Of a DNA stretch of 64,000 bases, positions 1 through 10,814 are shown in pieces. Source of the DNA: Onchocerca lupi (Eukaryota > Nematoda > Chromadorea > Rhabditida > Onchocercidae). The notes below the pieces were generated by a model. That model had not been told where the DNA came from. It ran no database searches and saw only the letters and a list, made by a program, of their open reading frames with translations. The stretch spans positions 1 through 64,000 of the forward strand of contig JAOVVO010000281.1 in NCBI GenBank assembly GCA_028564675.1. The letters are read 5' to 3'. How positions within the stretch are numbered: the first letter of the stretch is position 1; the number at the start of each line of letters is the position of its first letter. A program made the translations under genes and the position numbers.

Positions 1-59
1 TCTTCCTAACACAATGAATGAATCCGTTTTATTTCTTCGATTTAAAAAGTTCGAACATA

Positions 60-420
60 ATGCATTTTGCGACAGCTGCTGAATAAGCATTCTTCTGTGT
101 CCAAATAGGACTCAGATAAATCGATTTCATAATCCTCATCTATGTTTTTATCAGATTGTAATGTTTCTTTCTACTCCTTTTCTAATGCATTTGCCTTGGA
201 GATAATTCCTTCAATAATTTTTAGTTATCCATTCATGAGCTTTCTTTTTCGTTCTAGTGATATCGACTTGCTTTCCTTACTTCATTCTTCTTGTATTTCT
301 TCTGCACAAATACCTCCTGCCTTCTTCAATACCAATTTAACTTCTTACGCAAGGTTATTCAAATTCATTCTGATAAGATAGGATATGACTTCCTATCCTT
401 CTTATACTTTTAAATGGAGC
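60..420 (-). pseudogene. Decayed gag-like retroelement fragment
   Basis: Read on the minus strand, this stretch gives a broken, acidic, charged frame (for example KANALEKE and EIDLSESYLDTEE) that resembles the N-terminal gag region of BEL/Pao retrotransposons, with stop codons inside it. It lies just downstream, in its own orientation, of a possible LTR at 730-1060. The element would run off the left edge of the window. The similarity is by eye to a poorly conserved region, so the call is tentative. The plus strand shows a 79-codon open frame here with no recognisable domain; I regard it as a shadow. Confidence 0.35.
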
Positions 421-729
421 ACCTTCACCTTCCATCATCTCTCATCCAAATGAGCGACTTAGCTACCTTTATCTTTTCTCTATCCCTTTCTTTCTTCACT
501 GGCTTATCCCTCAATAATTTTGTCTACATTCCTTTCTGATCGCGACAAAATTGTAAAAGTAAATTCTACTTTCCAATTTTCACAGTTTTCTTCAATTTTC
601 GTGTCTCACTCAAAAGATAAACCTCAAACTTGGGTAATTAAATTTTAATAACCGAAATTTGATAGCACAACAACGGACGTAAGAATTACAATATCAATAA
701 CATCAATGAAACAGTTTTGATAATACTTC

Positions 730-1060
730 ATAACACAAAGGAAGAGAGACCAAATCAAGTCAGACGTACTCAACCAACCGAACTTGTCGTAGCAATCCTT
801 TAAAAAGGCCATATTCTCAGGACATTCTTCTTACTTATAGAGGGAGGATCCTGATAGAATCTGATCTATAAGTGTTTGTGTTAGCATATAACAGTGAGCC
901 TTTATTGAGTGCGTGATCTAGACCACAACATAGAACAAAGATTACAAAGCCATTGATCTAAAAACAAAGAACTCATCCCTTACATCCAGCAAGAGTCACA
1001 ATTATTTGACTTAACGAAAAAATAAATCACTTATTCTCTGTTACTCCTCACAATTTCAGC
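730..1060 (-). mobile_element. Possible LTR remnant (minus strand)
   Basis: On the minus strand this stretch has relatively balanced composition, a polyadenylation-type signal within CAATAAAGGCTCACTG (about 895-910), and is followed at 60-420 by gag-like coding debris in the same orientation. That order (LTR, leader, gag) is what an LTR retrotransposon would show. I could not find a second copy of this LTR in the window, so the call rests on order and composition only. Confidence 0.25.
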
Positions 1061-2938
1061 GACACATTTATTAATGCTGCAAAGAATGATCCAAATTTAT
1101 AAATACTCCGTTGCTATCTTCCTATTCATCGTTTTAATTTTCTTTGCAAAATTACTTTTTTCATTTTTTCGAACAGCAAATCGATTTAGAATTATTCAAA
1201 AATTCATGGAATGTTTATATCAAGTCGATAACAAAAGAATATTAAAAATAATGGAGTACTGAAAGGAAATATATTTATGATTATTTGCGAACAACAGTTT
1301 AGTCATTTTAAACTACTATTGGGTAAATATAATTCACATCATTTTTATTTAAATTTCAAATTGCAGACTGTGCATATAGTTTTTGTTTATTTGAAATTTA
1401 TATGACACCTTGAAACTGCATAAGGATGCAAATATAATTCAGGTTTGTTCTAATTAACCTGATGATTCAAAAATAATAAAAAAATCTATATCTGTTTAAG
1501 AAATCGGAAGTCGGAAACTTTGCAAGAAGGCAGAAAATTTAATTCTTACTGTATTCAAATTGATTAGTCATGTGTTGAAAATTTTCAATACTGTTCACTC
1601 TTTCCACTTCTTCCTGCTGTATGGATAATCTGATCGTCACAATTTCATATCATTTTCTTTGACAATTTTAAAAGTGTCATACCGTTTAGTCTTTGTTTCT
1701 TCTGTTTGTAATAACAGAAAAAGGAGATTTGATTTTTGGCCAATAGGAATCGATTTTGAGAACAAATTTCATTCAGTCTAATTCGACTGACCTGATGATT
1801 CAGAAGTGCGAAAAGATTATAGTATGATAAACTCAAAATTTTTATTAATTTAAGTACAGTTTCGATTATACATCTCCATACAAAATTAAAATAATTTTAT
1901 ATGAAAAGAAATAACAGATTGGAATCACTTAAATGCAATGCAATTATTTATGAGTAAAGAAATTTATGAAAATTTCTTCCTAAGGAATCAAAAACTTTAG
2001 AGAAAAATGAATACTCTATGAAAAGATATTTGGATCCCGGTAAAATAGCAAATGTCAAAATCAGACATTTCCCTTTTGTTGGTTTTGTTTTATTTAATTA
2101 TTTGTTAATTGATTCTATTCTTTCTTTTCGCGTTTTTTGGGCATTTCTTTTTATAATTATCATAGTTCGGCTTATGCTTTGAATGTTCCTCCTTTGCCTG
2201 ATTCTTTTACTGAGGAGGCCTTTATTATGGATCTTCACTGAACCAAAAAACTATCAACAGCCAAAGTAAAAGTACGCACACTCAATCAAGAAAAATCAGT
2301 AAAAAGAAAAATAAAAAACCTGCACAAGTTTCTCGCCTCGATTAATTTTTGAAATGATGCAATGAATTCTTCAATTTTTTTGCTTCATGTTTATGAATGA
2401 TTTGTCGTCGAAATGTTATTTTTTCATTTCATTTCAACCGTTTCATGACGTGAATATGAATAACTTACTTTGCTTATTCCATGCAGCAGCTGTATTTCTC
2501 GACAGAATCGATAAATCGAAATCTATACTGAATGGGAGAAGAAATTGAACTTCCGAAAAATTATAAAAATTTAAGATCTGAAATCAATCAAGACAAAAAT
2601 ATTCTATGCAAATTGTCATCTTTTTAAGTCTGTCAGAAATTTTGATTGACTTTGCATTCCGGATTTCCTGCACGTGCATATTTTATCGTTGGTAATGATG
2701 CATCATTTAAATTCTTCAAGAATTTCACGATGTGAAGCTGTAGACGCACTGGAAGGAACGAATAAGGAAAGTACCTGGAAACAGACAACAATTAAAATGA
2801 TCACTTTGAAATATTAAAGTTCCATCTCTTCCATAGCATTAGAAATTTAATCGAATTAGCTCAAATCAAATTCAACTAAAGATCTAATCAATATTTACAT
2901 TTTGCGCAATTGCTTTTTTTTTTTTTTTAACTAAATGA
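1061..2938. other. Intergenic, no gene seen
   Basis: AT-rich DNA without a supportable gene. Open frames at 1074-1262 (plus) and 1645-1836 (minus) have no recognisable domain and no convincing splice context. The 12-base string CCTGATGATTCA occurs twice (about 1458 and 1791), each time shortly after CTAATT, which hints at an old local duplication. Confidence 0.5.
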
Positions 2939-4924
2939 TTACATGAATAATGCATCCCAACCAATTCGATACAAAAGTTTTGGTCGTTTCGCAACAATTG
3001 CTTCATAGTAAGCATCAATAACCCATGTCGTATCTGTTGCCATTAATTTTGGCAGAGTTTCTTTCATAGATTTTTTTGCTAAAATATATTAAATACAAGT
3101 CGATTATCATGATTATAAATTTATTTAATTCATAAATTTTTCACTTGTATGTAAAAGATATAAAAAAAAAAATTAAAATAAAATATCTTTCTCATTATAA
3201 TCGTGTCCAAATTCATCACGCAATTTTTGCGATGCTCGAGTCCATACCGTATCATACACTTCCAACAATACCTCAATATTTGTTATTCCAGTTTTAAAGC
3301 ATCCTGGAGCAATCTCTATCACATCAACACCATATGGTAGCAACTCATGCCTTAAATTCATTTCAAAAAATCAAATGAAATTCTGAAATCAATTGAAATC
3401 CAAACCGAATAAAGTATCAAATAAGTTTATACCTTATGACGGTGGTAAAAGCTTGTACAGCAAGCTTTGAGCAACAATAAGGACCGCAACTCGGCGATGG
3501 AAAAAATGTGACAGTACTGCTACATATCACCAATCGACCTCTAAGATTTGCTTTTTTCAGCAAAAAGACAAGAATGGAGTGAAATTTAAGATATTTAATA
3601 ACAAATTAATATGTGAAATTTCGTTTTGGTGATAAACTTAATTTTAATTCAGCATTTTAGCAGTATTTTAATTCTGGAAATTATTCTTCATTGGTAGTCT
3701 TTATTTGATGATTCGTCAAGAGCAGAGAACACAGATATTACTAGAACCTGGATTTCTTGATAAGATCTAGGAATGTTTGCGTTACTCGTATTACGCCAAA
3801 CAGATTCACATCCGACCCTTCTTTATAATCATCCAAAGTCAAAAATTCAACATGATAATGAGAGCCCAAAATACCAGCATTATTGACTAGCGCGTGAAGA
3901 ACTGAAAAAGATTGCCTTCAAGCAAATATATCCTTCCGCACTTTCAGTATTTTAGTTAAACTTAATTTTTTTTACTATTTGTTTAATTTTCCTTTCTATT
4001 TTCTTACATTAATAATGAATACACTATAATAATCAAGTAAGTCTAATACATAGTTGCAAAATTCTCTGAATTCCATTTCATCGAATTTTGATTTAAGCAA
4101 TTTTTTGAATTGAAATGGAATTTTTTTTTTCAGCGATTAACTGCAAAAACATTTGTTCCAGGAACACGAACCGAGATTTTTTTCTTTTAAAACGGCATCT
4201 ACAATTTTTCTGGATTTCTGAACACTTTCGTCATCGGTTACATCCATTTGAAATGCATGTAATCGGCCTTGACTAATTGAACTATAGCTTTCTTCCAGTT
4301 CCTTCACACTCTGCAAGTTTTCAGAATAAATAGCAGAGCATATTTAATGAAAAAAAATGTGGCATTTTAACTGGCAGTTTTTTCATCTCCTTCAATATAA
4401 CAAAAACTCATTGTTGCTTCGCTATTCGTTCTTTTTCATCAATTATTTCTTTTAAATCAGCATGAGAAACTATTTTTCCATAACCGTTAATTATTATAAA
4501 TTGTTGGTTATTATGAAGTTAGTTATTAAAGAGCATAAATTTTAAGATAATTTAAAAGCTTACAATGGCGCGCCGACATCCTGCAAAAACTGTTAGTCCA
4601 TTCTGAAGACATCTTTTCACGAAATCTCTACCAAATCCTGAAAATTGTTGCTTTCTGTTGCAATATTATTTTAGATTTTAAGTTAGTATATCCTTCAATT
4701 TTTTTTTTAAGTTACCAAAACAAAATCATTTTCAAACATTTTAATCAAAGTTCTAAATCATTTCTTCTGCTACAAAAGTGTTCGTGTCAAATCTCACCGC
4801 TTCCACATCCAGTGATTAATACCGCTTTTCTGTCAATTCCACTAATTTTCAATTTTCGTCCCAATAATCCATAAATAAAATATAGCACTGGTAATGTAAT
4901 AAATAGCATTACCAATGAAGACAT
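2939..4924 (-). CDS. Short-chain dehydrogenase/reductase, retinol or 17-beta-hydroxysteroid type; last intron lacks a GT donor
   Basis: NAD(P)-dependent oxidoreductase of the classical SDR fold, closest by eye to the retinol/hydroxysteroid dehydrogenases (SDR9C type). Exons on the minus strand: 4924-4798, 4637-4564, 4310-4172, 3901-3748, 3540-3433, 3350-3173, and a homologous last exon 3078-2939. The start is the ATG at 4924: it follows in-frame stops and a TTTTTTACAG acceptor, and opens with a membrane-anchor helix (MSSLVMLFITLPVLYF). The cofactor motif TGCGSGFG, the structural motif NNAG, the catalytic serine in VICSSTV and the catalytic YCCSK are all present. The first six exons encode about 259 residues. 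Exon 6 runs into TAA (3175-3173) where a GT donor is expected; the last exon would add about 46 residues to reach the usual family length near 305-317. Either the protein is C-terminally shortened, an upstream donor (TTGC/GTGATG near 3224) is used, or the sequence has an error. Two broken relatives lie at 10.8-12.1 and 13.6-14.3 kb. Confidence 0.83.
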
Positions 4925-4936
4925 CTTCTATCAATG

Positions 4937-4946
4937 CTGTAAAAAA
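4937..4946 (-). other. Splice acceptor upstream of SDR start
   Basis: Minus-strand TTTTTTACAG just before the 5' UTR of the SDR gene, 12 bases ahead of the start codon. It is either a cis acceptor or a spliced-leader trans-splice site. The acceptor explains why the longer overlapping frame starting at 5048 (other frame, ends at 4842) is not coding. Confidence 0.5.
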
Positions 4947-5339
4947 TCGCCAACCTTGTAAATATCCGAAGCAATAGATACCTCTGATTACATAGGTATA
5001 GTAAACAAGTAAATGTAAAACCATTTTTGCATTCTTTAGAAATTTCATTTCAACAGAAAATTTATGTTTTCAAAGCAACATGGTCAAGAAGTAATAAATA
5101 TTGAATAAGAACTTAATTAGATGAGATAATATTATAAACTGTTCATGGATTGTACTTGCAAATTTTATTTCAAATTTTGGTGGACGAATATGGGAAGAGT
5201 TGTGTAAATACGAGCAATTTGTTCAGAAAACCGAAATATTTTTACAATATAAATGCAATGAATTAATCAAAGTAATTTCTATTATAAAACTATCACGGAA
5301 AAATCGATTTAAACTCTAAAATATAAATTTCAAAAAAAA

Positions 5340-5530
5340 AAAAAATTTCCCATACAGATAAATCACTAATCAAATCTTATATTTGTTCATATGAAATTCT
5401 CAAATTAATTCCATATAAATAAATCACTAACCAAATCTTACATTTTGATCAATGAAATCTCGAAATAATTCTGAACATATAAATCACCTTTCTATATTCT
5501 CATTTTTAGATCATATGAATTATCAAATGT
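5340..5530. repeat. Diverged ~60-bp tandem repeat, about 3 copies
   Basis: Three successive units share the core ATAAATCAC(TAA)C(C/A)AAATCTTA followed by a stretch ending in AAATTCTC. The first two units (about 5352-5412 and 5413-5472) align well over roughly 60 bp, and the third (from about 5477) is more diverged. It lies upstream of the BEL/Pao remnant and could be part of a decayed LTR. Confidence 0.6.
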
Positions 5531-6070
5531 TATAAATATCCTAGTTAAACTCTTGCTTTCTGAACTTTCGATTTGATGTGAAATGCTTGAAATACTACAA
5601 GCGTTTTACCATCAGATCATCAAATTTTAATCTCCGAACTTCGGTATTGACGTAAATTGTCTAAATTATTGTAAAAATCTCCAACTATATAAATGGTCGA
5701 CATCAATTTAATTTCATTAAAAGAAGAAATCCTCCAATCCTAATAAAATCTCCTACACAAGTAGATACATGCCCACTCTTACACATACATATAAATGTAC
5801 ACGGGTTTTCAAATCAACCAAACCAACTCAGCTAGTCAAAGACCTAGTAAATTCCTTATTATCTATAAAACAAAAAACATTCAAACTATCGAATGTATCT
5901 TCGATATTCATGTATAAATTGTACTGTAACGTAGGTTGCAACAATAATCACACAGCTAATCTTCAATTTTTTCAAACTAAAAACTTTCGTAAAAAATTAC
6001 ATGAGCCGAGATATGTGAATTAGTCTAACCAAAGGAGCAGAATCGGCAATGGTAAAATTGCAGCAAGTTT

Positions 6071-6424
6071 TTGTTGAAATCAAAAAATTGGTCTAACTCA
6101 AAGTTATCAAAGAAATTGGTTGGAATTGATCAAAAGATTGTGTCTCCGCAAAGAAAAAAAGAAGGGAAATATGCGGAAATGGTGATAAAAGACGTAAGAA
6201 TGACTCGACTAGTGTTTCAATATTTAACTCAAAATAATATAAAGGAACTAAGTCAACAAAGGGAGTCATCACAAATGACTCAAGCCACAATAAATCTACT
6301 AAAACTGCCACTACCACCAATATTTTGTGGCGATGCAAAATTCTGGAGTAGTTTCGTTATTGCTGTATATTTGCCAAATATTCAGAAATTAAATTATCTA
6401 ATTTCTTCTCTGAAAGCTTATTAG
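6071..6424 (+). pseudogene. BEL/Pao gag remnant
   Basis: This 117-codon open stretch ends in a segment typical of BEL/Pao gag: a short LPLPPIFCGDAKFW box followed by IQKLNYLISSLKA. In intact elements this conserved region precedes the capsid-like part. Downstream the homology continues with stops (about 6425-7000). A fragment, not a functional gene; the opposite-strand frame at 6093-6338 is its shadow. Confidence 0.75.
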
Positions 6425-7043
6425 CAACAAGAACTTTACCATCGCTCCAGAAAATTATAATATTTAAGATTTTAATCCAAAAATTTGGCAAATCATTTGC
6501 CATAAAAAAAAAATCACTTTATAATAAGTTATACTTCATAAAAAGAAATAATCAAAAGAATGGAAAGTAACTGTTGAAGCGACAGAAAGAATACTTCGAT
6601 AGTTAGAGGCTACAGATAAGAATCTAGAGCATTCTAGCATTGAAGCAATTATAGAAAACAAATTACTAGCTTGGATATTAAATAAGTTTATCAGCAAAAA
6701 AAAGTACAAGGAATATGATCGATTAAAAAGTTCTGAGAATTTTTGGTAGAGCTAATTCAAGGAAATGAAGAAGTAACTAGAAACCAAACTTCCAGTAGGG
6801 AGAAGAATTGAATAGAGTACAAACCAAACAAACCTCACACAAAACAGGAGGAGAAACTTCAACTTAGCCACAATTTTAGAGAACCAAACGAAGTGGTGTT
6901 AAGTTAATCATAGAATCAAAGAAAAATCCAAGAAATAGTAAGACTAGAAAACCTTATAACATTTTGTAACAAGAACCATTGCGATAATGAATATCATATT
7001 TATCACACTCTCAATCAATGAGTGGAATATTTGAGAAAAAATA

Positions 7044-7232
7044 ATGCATGCCTCAATTATATTCGAGCAGAATATTCGACATATAATTGTAAAAAAAAGA
7101 AAACATTTATATTTCCACTGCAAGGGTCCTCAGAATACTGCATCGTGTTATATCAAATACAAGAATGCCATAGAAATCGCTAGTCCAAGCAAAGAAAATT
7201 GTTTCAACAATTATAACGAATTTAATATTTGA
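7044..7232 (+). pseudogene. BEL/Pao zinc-knuckle region remnant
   Basis: Short open stretch with HLYFHCKGPQNTASC, a damaged CCHC-type knuckle context (Cys and His spaced as in the second knuckle of BEL/Pao gag). The upstream half of the motif is mutated away. It lies in order between the gag remnant and the reverse transcriptase remnant. Confidence 0.65.
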
Positions 7233-7849
7233 GAAGAAGAATCAACAAGGCTAACAAACAGTTACTTCAACGATACGAAGAAATAATTGAGTTCTGTCAA
7301 TACATTACTGACTATCAGAATAATTGATCCCCCTATAATAACTTCACTTTAAATGAGGTTAATAATGAATTAAACATAGATAGATATTAGCATGCGCAAT
7401 TAAATTATTTTTTTGCAAATATAATTTTTTGTTGAAGATCTGTTTTTTAAATTACTAACAACTATTAACAGGTGGCTAAATTTTGATAAATCAATAACTA
7501 TGGAGATAGGCTGAATAAAATTTTGAAATTATGGCTCTACCGACAATTGTTCGAACATTAGATTTCTTAGAGCTAATCTTTAGCTAATTTATGCTGCAAC
7601 TTAATAAAGTTGGAGCAATAATTCTGCCTTCTGGACTAATGAATATGATAGTCAGTAAAGTAACTGATATGTTTTATAGTCCAAAGAAATACAAGACTGA
7701 ACTAGAATAGCTGCAATGAATCTCAGCAAAAAATTAGACAAGTGCGATTAATACTGGAGAGGTCATGCAGAATGCTAACTTTGAGAAAAACAAGTCAGTT
7801 GAAAAAAGTGCATAGTTTGTTATAGTTTTGAACAAGGGCCCGACTCAAT

Positions 7850-8830
7850 CTGATAAGGATCAAGAGGATTCCTTTCGGAGTGATATCATTTTCTTTTCTG
7901 TTATCAACTTAATTTACTATTACTTGAAAAAACATGGCAGCAAAACCGTTTTGGAAATTAGGAAAAATCTGTATGACGATAAATGTCATAACTATTAGCA
8001 AAAGGAATAAATGAGGCATTATAAAAATGCAAATGAAATGAAATCAATTTTTAACGAAGCGGCAATGAACATATGCAAATTTCTCTCAGATGATGATAAT
8101 TTCAACAAGAAATTTCGGGAACAAGATCGATAGGAAGTGAATCAAAAGAAAATTCTTGGCATTTTTTGAAATCATAACAAGGATGTCATCCAAATAACTC
8201 TAAAACCATAAATTAGAACTGCAATTTATAACCTCTCAATAGATTCACCGAGATTCCTACTCTCTACAGTGACACAATTTAAGATATTTTTTCAAAACTT
8301 ATACAAAAAGAATATGTCTTAGGACCAAACTATAAATGAAAAAAATAAAGAAATAGTGAATCTCCCATAACCAAATGGCCAACAAATATTGGAGATTCAC
8401 CGCGATGCATAAAATTTCACAGGGCAAATGCAATTTCATGTTTTCATTGATGCTCAATTGTAGCATTCTGTTTGGATCTATGCATGAAATTGTAAAATTT
8501 AAAGAGCAAAAACATTCTTGATTTTTGCTGAATTTCGAATTGCTCCAATAAAAAGTATAATCGAACCAAGACTAGAATTACTAGTAATACTGTGATACAT
8601 GCAGCAGCCCAGTTCGTAATGAAGCAATTAAATCTAGAAAATATTCAATAACCCTACGGTCGATTTCCAAATGTGCACTATATTGAATTCATAATCATTC
8701 TAAACTACTATCACGATTCATAGAAAATCGAATCGACGAAACAAGAAAAGCAAAATTTTTATTTTTGCTATATACCAAATGAGCATAATCCGATTGAAAT
8801 AGCTCCAGAAGAATTCTTTCCTATAAATTT
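7850..8830 (+). pseudogene. BEL/Pao reverse transcriptase/RNase H remnant
   Basis: Conceptual translation with stops tolerated shows blocks recognisable from BEL/Pao pol: a YYLKKHGSKTVLEIRKNLY block leading to a damaged catalytic Y-x-D-D-like site near 7968, then EMKSIFNEAAMNICKFLS, then a block around QMQFHVFIDAQ (about 8423-8455), where the RNase H domain begins, and PRLELL near 8570. Stop codons and small deletions occur throughout; at least one stop (near 8168) fits a TGG-to-TGA change. No function is expected. Confidence 0.75.
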
Positions 8831-9424
8831 AGGAAGCTATGAATCATGGTAGAAACGATGGCTATGGTTAAGAGAAAAAGAAACTAAATGGCAGAACAGA
8901 AGATTCCGAAAATACGAATAAAAGATCCCGAAATTGGAACAGAAGAAAAATAAGAACAAAAGATACCGAAAATAAGAAAAAATCGTCGAAAGATTACCAT
9001 TAAAACTCTTAAAGAAAAGTCCAGATTTATAGATGGAAACCATTTCAGTAAAATGGGTAAGATTACTAAGAACTTTATTTGTACTCTCAAGAAGTTTATG
9101 AAACTAACAAAAAACAGAACTTTGCCATAGTTACAACTGCTGTCTACTGAAGGAACTCATATCACAAATGATGATTACAAATTAACTGAATGATTTTGCT
9201 ACTTAGATAAGCGCAATTTGAAAATATAATTGAAGAAAAAATAAATAAATGGGATCTAATCTATAACGATAATGAAAATTTATAGAGATTTCTATAAAGA
9301 GATTAGAGAATTTATAGAGATCAATTTATGGAGAAGGAAAATGCTGAATTAAATGACAATTATAATTATCCAATCAATCTACCTAGACACAATACAATAA
9401 CAGAGCTCATTATGCAACAACAGC

Positions 9425-9852
9425 ATGAGGATTTATGCCATGTCAGAATTATGCACACTTTATCAGAGATTCTGGATATCTAAAGGAAGAATTAAATTTG
9501 AACGAATCTTAAATAAATGCATGGTTTGTAGACGATGGGCTAATAAACCATCTAAGTTACCAGTCATGTCTAATCGTTCAGAATCTCAAATTAAAGAATC
9601 AAGAATTTTGTACATGTTAAAATAGACTATTTGGGCCCTTTTTCTATCGAAATTAATTGCGGCATAACTAAAAAATGGGTAACTCTATTCACATATTTTA
9701 CTACGAGGGCTGGGCATTTAAAAGTAGCAGAAAATTTATCTGCTGAAAATTTTCAACATATTCTGAGAAGATTCCTTGCTAGAGGCGAATATTCAGAATT
9801 AATCTTAAGCGATAATGCTAAAATTGCATATCAGAAAAATGAAAAGCTCTAG
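9425..9852 (+). pseudogene. BEL/Pao integrase remnant, truncated
   Basis: Two open pieces in different frames (9425-9625 and 9631-9852). The first holds the zinc-binding side (CMVCRRWANKPSK). The second starts at the DYLGPF-type first acidic block (its Asp lies in the frame-change zone near 9627) and reaches LSDNA, the second acidic residue of the D,D,E core. The third acidic residue and everything after are missing. A frameshift near 9610-9630 separates the halves. Confidence 0.8.
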
Positions 9853-10814
9853 AAATAGATGCATCATAAATAATTTCTGCAAACAAGACTTGTTCTGTGC
9901 ACAAATAAACAATCATTTTTCGATCAAATTGCGACATACAACGAAAAATGAATTGTAACAGTTGGGGATCATCATTTTAATAATTGAATGAAAAAGAATC
10001 TAATAATTTTTCTAAAGCCAAGTTTTGCATTAAAAATACTTAAGGACTGCTATTTTAATCAGTTATATCATTATAGCTTTCTGAATACCGGCGAAATTTT
10101 GCATCTGTGAACGAAGCAAATCGATGAAATGCACCGGAAATTATTATATCTTACACAGCAATGATCTTCCGAAATTCAACAATTTGAGCTACGAATTTCA
10201 TCTTAACTGCAATATTTACTAGCTTTTTTCATGAATAGTTCCGCAACAAGCATTAACAACCTTGTTATATTTTTTTACAAATCTTCAACAGTATTTTCAG
10301 TTGCAAATATTTCTGCTGAAAACTATCAATTCTCCATCGTTGTTATTACAATTAAACATAACTACAAATAATATAGCTAAACTCAAACTCATTATTAGAG
10401 GCAGCAAAGTTCATTGCAGCAGTGCTTAGAGATCAGATTCTGATAACACACGTTCTCTTTGTTCTTGACGATCATCGAACAACGACTATCAAGTAACAAA
10501 TAATTTTCAGGATTAAAATATTGAAGCTCGATTGATGCTAATTTTATTATTAGCTTTCAATTAAATTCGTTTCCTCGCTCCAGTTTCTTGACATTTAAAG
10601 TGTATCAATTTTTAGGGCATTATATATTAGGACATTTTATGAAATTCAATCAGTTTGCATATTTAATAAGCTTTATGAAATCTAACTACTTTCTTTTAGA
10701 AAATAAGCCACGATAATTAAACTTTTTTTGCCGTTTGAATCTCTCATTCTGTCCAATTTGCCTTTTAAATTTATCTCCAAAACAAAATTATCATTAAGTA
10801 TCTTAAATTTTGCT
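9853..10814. other. Intergenic, possible decayed minus-strand coding debris
   Basis: No gene I can support. On the minus strand about 9850-10000 reads as a fairly long frame interrupted by one stop, but I do not recognise it. The start of the SDR remnant at 10815 may lie a little further left. Otherwise AT-rich DNA. Confidence 0.35.

Larger units (their letters stand above)
6042..9852 (+). mobile_element. Degenerate BEL/Pao LTR retrotransposon, 3'-truncated
   Basis: The plus strand carries, in the correct order, decayed remains of a BEL/Pao-type gag, zinc-knuckle region, reverse transcriptase, RNase H and integrase, all broken by many stops and frame changes. Gag-like: 6071-6424. Zinc-knuckle-like: 7044-7232. 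Reverse transcriptase and RNase H: roughly 7850-8830. Integrase: 9425-9852. The element stops within the integrase core, shortly after the LSDNA motif. I found no matching 3' LTR, so the 3' end was lost. It cannot encode functional proteins. It sits between the SDR gene and broken SDR copies, and is a plausible agent of the local rearrangement. Confidence 0.85.

Noticed and set aside
142..381. 79-codon plus frame
   Set aside because: No domain or splice context; the opposite strand carries gag-like retroelement debris that explains the composition.
3173..3361. Independent small gene MNLRHELLPYG
   Set aside because: It is exon 6 of the SDR gene; the ATG lies inside the preceding intron.
4842..5048. 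Longer start for the SDR gene (MKFLKNAK frame)
   Set aside because: That frame ends in TAG before the cofactor motif. The true frame starts at ATG 4924 after in-frame stops and a TTTTTTACAG acceptor.
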